A DNA stretch of 64,000 nucleotides from Hanstruepera ponticola (GTDB taxonomy: Bacteria; Bacteroidota; Bacteroidia; Flavobacteriales; Flavobacteriaceae), in assembly GCF_012931685.1 (NCBI RefSeq), contig NZ_JABANC010000002.1, forward strand, positions 496,001 through 560,000, written 5' to 3'. The stretch's first letter is position 1. Each line of letters begins with the position of its first letter. Below the pieces are notes generated by a model. It was not told the origin of the DNA and made no database searches. It saw only the letters and a list, made by a program, of their open reading frames with translations. This document shows positions 62,873 to 64,000 of the stretch, in pieces. Position numbers and translations under genes: made by a program.

Positions 62873-63187
62873 TTAACTTTTAGTGGTTTCTCCTTGCCAT
62901 TCTGTAAATCCTCCTACAAGGTTATAAGCACTCTTAAAACCTAATTGGTTCATAATGGCACATGCTTGAGCACTCCTGCCACCGGATTTACAATAAACAT
63001 AATAATGCTTGTTTTTATCCAATTCTTGGACCTTGTCAATAAATGCTTGTCCTTGGTAGATGTCAAGATGAATGGCATTGGGTATAAAACCGTCCTCTAG
63101 TTCTTGTTCGGTTCGCACATCAATTATTACTGCATCAGAATCTTTATCTAACTTTTCGCGCCATTCAGTTTGGGTATAATCTGCCAT
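62873..63187 (-). CDS. Single-domain rhodanese (thiosulfate sulfurtransferase-like)
   Basis: A 104-residue cytosolic rhodanese: VIIDVRTEQELEDGFIPNAI and the active-site loop CKSGGRSAQACAIM. Likely transfers sulfane sulfur to thiol acceptors. Ninety bases upstream lies a terminator for the preceding gene, so it may have its own promoter, or read-through. It has no signal, in contrast with its lipoprotein neighbour. Confidence 0.9.
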   Translation of the reverse strand: MADYTQTEWREKLDKDSDAVIIDVRTEQELEDGFIPNAIHLDIYQGQAFIDKVQELDKNKHYYVYCKSGGRSAQACAIMNQLGFKSAYNLVGGFTEWQGETTKS

Positions 63188-63244
63188 GATCTTTAATTTG
63201 AATTAAAACAAAATTAAGATTTCTTTAATTAAAAGACGAAAAAA

Positions 63245-63269
63245 AATCCGAAGTGTTACGCTTCGGATT
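63245..63269 (-). terminator. Intrinsic terminator between thioredoxin and rhodanese genes
   Basis: AATCCGAAG at 63245-63253 pairs with CTTCGGATT at 63261-63269 over 9 bp with a 7-nt loop. On the minus strand the stem is followed by a run of about eight T, so it ends the thioredoxin transcript. Confidence 0.85.
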
Positions 63270-63278
63270 AGATAATTA

Positions 63279-63890
63279 TTAAACTTTTATGGAGCAGCCT
63301 ATCGCTCTTGTTTTTGTTTCTGGGACTTCTTTCCCATTTAATAAAGCGTCAACAGCGTTTTCAACATACTTTTGATTGACCGCACTGGCATCTTGGTAAT
63401 TATCATCTATTGCTCCAATGTACTTCACCTCATTTCCTTTTTTTGTTTTTTGTAAAACATATACATGCGGTGTTTTTGTAGCACCATATTGCGGATAAAT
63501 TTTTTGTCCTTTATCCATTAAATAAGGAAATGTAAAGCCCTTAGCTTTAGCTCTTGCCTTCATAGCTTCCATGTTGTCTCCAGGTTTTACATCTGTATTA
63601 TTAGGCATAATGGCAATTACTGGATAACCTTTACTTGCATATTTTTTATTCAGAGCTTCTATTCTATCTTCATAGGCAACAGCATAAGGACAGGTATTAC
63701 AGGTAAAGATTACTATAAACCCTTTGGCTTCTTTAAAATCAGCCAATGACACCATTTTCCCATCGATGTTTTCTAAACTAAAATCGGTAGCAATATCGCC
63801 AATATCATAACCACCACTATCAGTACCTGTTGTAAAGGCAAATAATGTTGCTACAACCAGGAAAGTAAAAATTGTTTTTAGTGTTTTCAT
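63279..63890 (-). CDS. Exported thioredoxin-fold protein (AhpC/TSA-like) with CNTCP motif
   Basis: A 203-residue exported redox protein. The signal peptide (IFTFLVVATLFAFTTG) is followed by IGDIATDFSLENIDG and a redox centre FTCNTCPYA with Cys64 and Cys67, then PNNTDVKPGDNMEAMK and YGATKTPHVYVLQK, which holds the cis-proline. This is the pattern of flavobacterial peroxiredoxin-like thioredoxins. It should reduce or oxidise thiols in the periplasm. Its start lies 5 bp after the stop of the truncated gene at the window edge. Confidence 0.88.
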   Translation of the reverse strand: MKTLKTIFTFLVVATLFAFTTGTDSGGYDIGDIATDFSLENIDGKMVSLADFKEAKGFIVIFTCNTCPYAVAYEDRIEALNKKYASKGYPVIAIMPNNTDVKPGDNMEAMKARAKAKGFTFPYLMDKGQKIYPQYGATKTPHVYVLQKTKKGNEVKYIGAIDDNYQDASAVNQKYVENAVDALLNGKEVPETKTRAIGCSIKV

Positions 63891-63895
63891 AATTG

Positions 63896-64000
63896 TTATT
63901 TTAAAAATTGTTTAAGTTCGGTTTCTAATTCTTCATAACTGAAAGACTGTTCATAAAACTGTCTTTTATCATTATTGTATATTAAAGTTGCTGGTATAGC
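63896..64000 (-). CDS. C-terminal end of a thioredoxin-fold protein, cut by window edge
   Basis: Only 34 residues and the stop are in the window. They read AIPATLIYNNDKRQFYEQSF, then SYEELETELKQFLK: a cis-proline (IPATL) and a C-terminal helix, as in thioredoxins. With the next gene 5 bp downstream, a periplasmic redox operon is likely. The start and the redox motif lie outside. Confidence 0.72.
   Translation of the reverse strand, partial: AIPATLIYNNDKRQFYEQSFSYEELETELKQFLK

Overview
The window comes from an AT-rich member of the Bacteroidota, most likely a marine-type Flavobacteriaceae; the genus cannot be fixed from the sequence. Supporting signs are a C-terminal type IX secretion (T9SS) sorting domain at 15456-17735, FdtA/FdtB-type sugar genes, several TAnnTTTG promoter boxes, DUF2851, DUF1343 and DUF6090-type proteins, and a tmRNA with the tag GENNYALAA. 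Both window edges cut genes: an AGCS amino-acid symporter on the left and a thioredoxin-fold protein on the right.

Layout. 1-5303: symporter, K+ channel, PspC, DUF2851, CIA30 and GNAT genes. 5383-6095: a lone hypothetical lipoprotein bracketed by inverted repeats, resembling a cassette. 6110-22702: a cystathionine beta-synthase-like enzyme, a LolC/E-type permease that starts back to back with a NamZ-like DUF1343 lipoprotein, beta-barrel proteins, a sterol desaturase-like enzyme, an amidohydrolase, an LRR protein with a T9SS tail, and a barrel/TPR pair. 22893-42476: surface-glycan genes, with GT2, GT4 and GT-C glycosyltransferases, an MBOAT/SGNH O-acylation pair, a beta-helix protein, FdtA/FdtB, a FemAB-like acyltransferase, a Wzx-like flippase, a sulfatase-fold membrane protein and a methyltransferase. 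The part from Wzx up to BipA (35711-44279) is a tight minus-strand run that probably starts at the bipA promoter. 44497-46563: kdsA and small genes. 46672-56292: the striking accessory locus, twelve tandem co-oriented paralogues of a small single-pass membrane protein (DUF6090-like). 56453-59154: a small-membrane-protein/winged-helix/CreD locus with two copies of a palindromic operator. 59223-64000: small membrane proteins, an SDR and a saccharopine dehydrogenase-like pair, ssrA, and a rhodanese/thioredoxin operon.

The twelve-gene array is the best candidate for an undescribed system. Every copy keeps about 47 N-terminal residues (a basic cytosolic segment plus one membrane helix) and then diverges into a roughly 200-residue predicted periplasmic helical region; eleven of the twelve share only a short central motif there. 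Seven junctions, one of them leading into a dead copy, have the same 8-nt stop/start overlap. Three non-adjacent copies carry the same 27-bp, GC-rich palindromic insertion in frame, and a fourth may carry its excision scar. One decayed copy sits mid-array under a cluster of hairpins. The first gene has an extra C-terminal beta domain. This looks like a family growing by tandem duplication and gene conversion, with selection for diverse periplasmic parts; the function is unknown.
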